A stretch of DNA of 64,000 nucleotides from Pollutimonas bauzanensis (lineage in GTDB: Bacteria; Pseudomonadota; Gammaproteobacteria; Burkholderiales; Burkholderiaceae_B), in the NCBI RefSeq assembly GCF_900129885.1, contig NZ_FQXE01000016.1:62001-126000 (forward strand). Reading direction: 5' to 3'. The notes below the pieces were generated by a model. It searched no databases and was not told where the DNA came from. It saw only the letters and a program-made list of their open reading frames with translations. A program made the position numbers and the translations under genes. Below, in pieces: positions 62,849 through 64,000 of this stretch (the stretch's first letter is position 1; the number at the start of each line of letters is the position of its first letter).

Positions 62849-64000
62849 CCGCCCGCGCTCCCGAAATCAGGCGCTTCGGGTTCTACGTCAAGGAAATCCT
62901 GCGCCAGGCGTGGCCGGTCCTGATCAGCTCCTGGGCGAGCATCGCCTTCGGGGTGATAGACACGGCCATGGCTGGCCACGCCAGCGCCGCCGACCTGCAG
63001 GCCATGGCGCTGGCCGCATCGATCTACCTTACCGTGTTCGTAGGCTTGATGGGCGTGGTCCACGCCCTGATTCCCATCATTGCCCAGCACTTCGGCGGCC
63101 AGCGCTATCTCGAGGTCGGGCGCGCCTGGGGCCAGGGGGTGTGGCTGGCCATGGGGCTGTCGGCGGTCGGCGCCGCGACCATGCTGTTCCCCAATGTCTG
63201 GCTGGCCTTTTCGGGCCAGGTCGAGCCCGCCGTGCGCAGCGGCATCACCTGGTATCTGCGCGCCCTGATCCTGGCGCTGCCCGCCACCCTGATCTTCCGC
63301 ACCATCTACGCCCTGAGCACCGCCGTTTCGCGCCCCAAGGTCGTCATGACCATCAACCTGGCCAGCATTGTCTTCAAGTTCTTCTTCAACTGGATATTCA
63401 TGTTCGGCAAGCTGGGGCTGCCGGCGATGGGAGCCGCCGGCGCCGGCCTGTCCACCGCCGTCACCGGCTGGCTGGCGCTGGGAGCCGGGCTGTGGGCGAT
63501 CTACCACGATCCCTATTACCTGCGCTTCAGGCCCAGCCTGGGCATGCCCCGCTGGGCCAGCCAGAAGGAACTGCTGCGCCTGGGCATACCCATGGGCGCC
63601 TCGTACCTGATCGAAATCTGCGCCTTCAGCTTCATGGCCCTGCTGGTCGCCCGCGAAGGCATGTTCGTGACCGGCGGGCATCAAATCATGTCCAACCTGG
63701 CCGCCTTGTGCTACATGATGCCCATGGCCGTGGGCATCGCCTCCGCCTCGCTGACCGCCCAGGCGATCGGCGCCAGGGATGTGCAAAGGGCGCGCCAGAC
63801 CGGCATGGCCGGGATAGCCATCGTGGCGACCGGGGCCGGAGTGACCGCCGCCGTCCTGATCGCCGGCAAGTCGGCCATCCTGCGCGCCTATACCGACGAC
63901 CTGCAAGTCGCCGCCGTCGCCGCCGCGCTGCTGCAGGTACTGCCCTGGTTCCATTTATGCGACGCCATGCAGTGCATAGGCTCTTATCTTCTGCGCGCCT
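62845..64000 (+). CDS. MATE-family efflux transporter, 3' end outside the window
   Basis: The first 385 residues of a multidrug-and-toxin-extrusion protein: the N-half begins EILRQAWPVLISSWASIAFG then DTAMAGHASAADLQAMALA; a repeat of this motif occurs in the second half (LGIPMGASYLIEICAFSFMA). MATE proteins are usually 440-460 aa, so about 60-75 residues are missing. It likely exports cationic compounds in exchange for H+ or Na+. It is translationally coupled to the preceding membrane protein. Confidence 0.92.
   Translation, partial: MTARAPEIRRFGFYVKEILRQAWPVLISSWASIAFGVIDTAMAGHASAADLQAMALAASIYLTVFVGLMGVVHALIPIIAQHFGGQRYLEVGRAWGQGVWLAMGLSAVGAATMLFPNVWLAFSGQVEPAVRSGITWYLRALILALPATLIFRTIYALSTAVSRPKVVMTINLASIVFKFFFNWIFMFGKLGLPAMGAAGAGLSTAVTGWLALGAGLWAIYHDPYYLRFRPSLGMPRWASQKELLRLGIPMGASYLIEICAFSFMALLVAREGMFVTGGHQIMSNLAALCYMMPMAVGIASASLTAQAIGARDVQRARQTGMAGIAIVATGAGVTAAVLIAGKSAILRAYTDDLQVAAVAAALLQVLPWFHLCDAMQCIGSYLLRA

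Overview
The window looks like the chromosome of a high-GC betaproteobacterium, most likely in the Alcaligenaceae (Bordetella/Achromobacter/Pusillimonas-like). The basis is GC-rich coding with strong third-position bias, a Bug/TctC-type solute receptor, the ispH-slpA-radC neighbourhood, and a small Lys-rich protein of a type I associate with Burkholderiales. The genus is inference. No rRNA, tRNA or CRISPR was seen.

1-34 kb is an iron-acquisition superlocus. On the minus strand, reading from 26.2 kb down to the left edge, it holds a YbtA/PchR-type AraC regulator, a methyltransferase, a Has-type hemophore system (receptor HasR, hemophore HasA, type I secretion HasD-HasE-HasF), and then the two megasynthases of a yersiniabactin-type siderophore (HMWP2/Irp2-like NRPS and HMWP1/Irp1-like PKS-NRPS, the latter cut by the window edge). 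On the plus strand, divergent from the regulator, are a YbtX-like MFS protein, YbtP/YbtQ-like ABC half-transporters, an FyuA-like receptor and a second methyltransferase. The salicylate synthase, salicyl-AMP ligase and thiazolinyl reductase expected for yersiniabactin are not in the window and would have to lie beyond position 1. A perfect 47-bp inverted repeat brackets the regulator-methyltransferase pair, and a good Fur-box match lies between the divergent operons.

34-43 kb holds a broken PIN/VapC toxin gene, an unknown protein, a 2-hydroxyacid dehydrogenase, and a dipeptide-type ABC importer operon ending in an FAD amino-acid oxidase-like gene, with a divergent Xre-cupin regulator. 44-54 kb holds ycaO, a class V PLP enzyme, two small proteins, a chemoreceptor that faces a MerR regulator across a near-canonical mercury-type MerR operator, an amidohydrolase with a LysR regulator, a YdgA/DUF945 protein, and two glutathione-transferase-fold isomerases.

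54-64 kb is mostly housekeeping: maiA-like, ispH, slpA and radC, then type B ribosomal protein L31, a multi-spanning glycosyltransferase-like protein and a MATE efflux protein cut by the right edge. Between radC and rpmE2 sits a lower-GC cassette (class V PLP enzyme, Bug receptor, LysR). It is bracketed by a 53-bp direct duplication of an internal radC segment, a clear sign of insertion.
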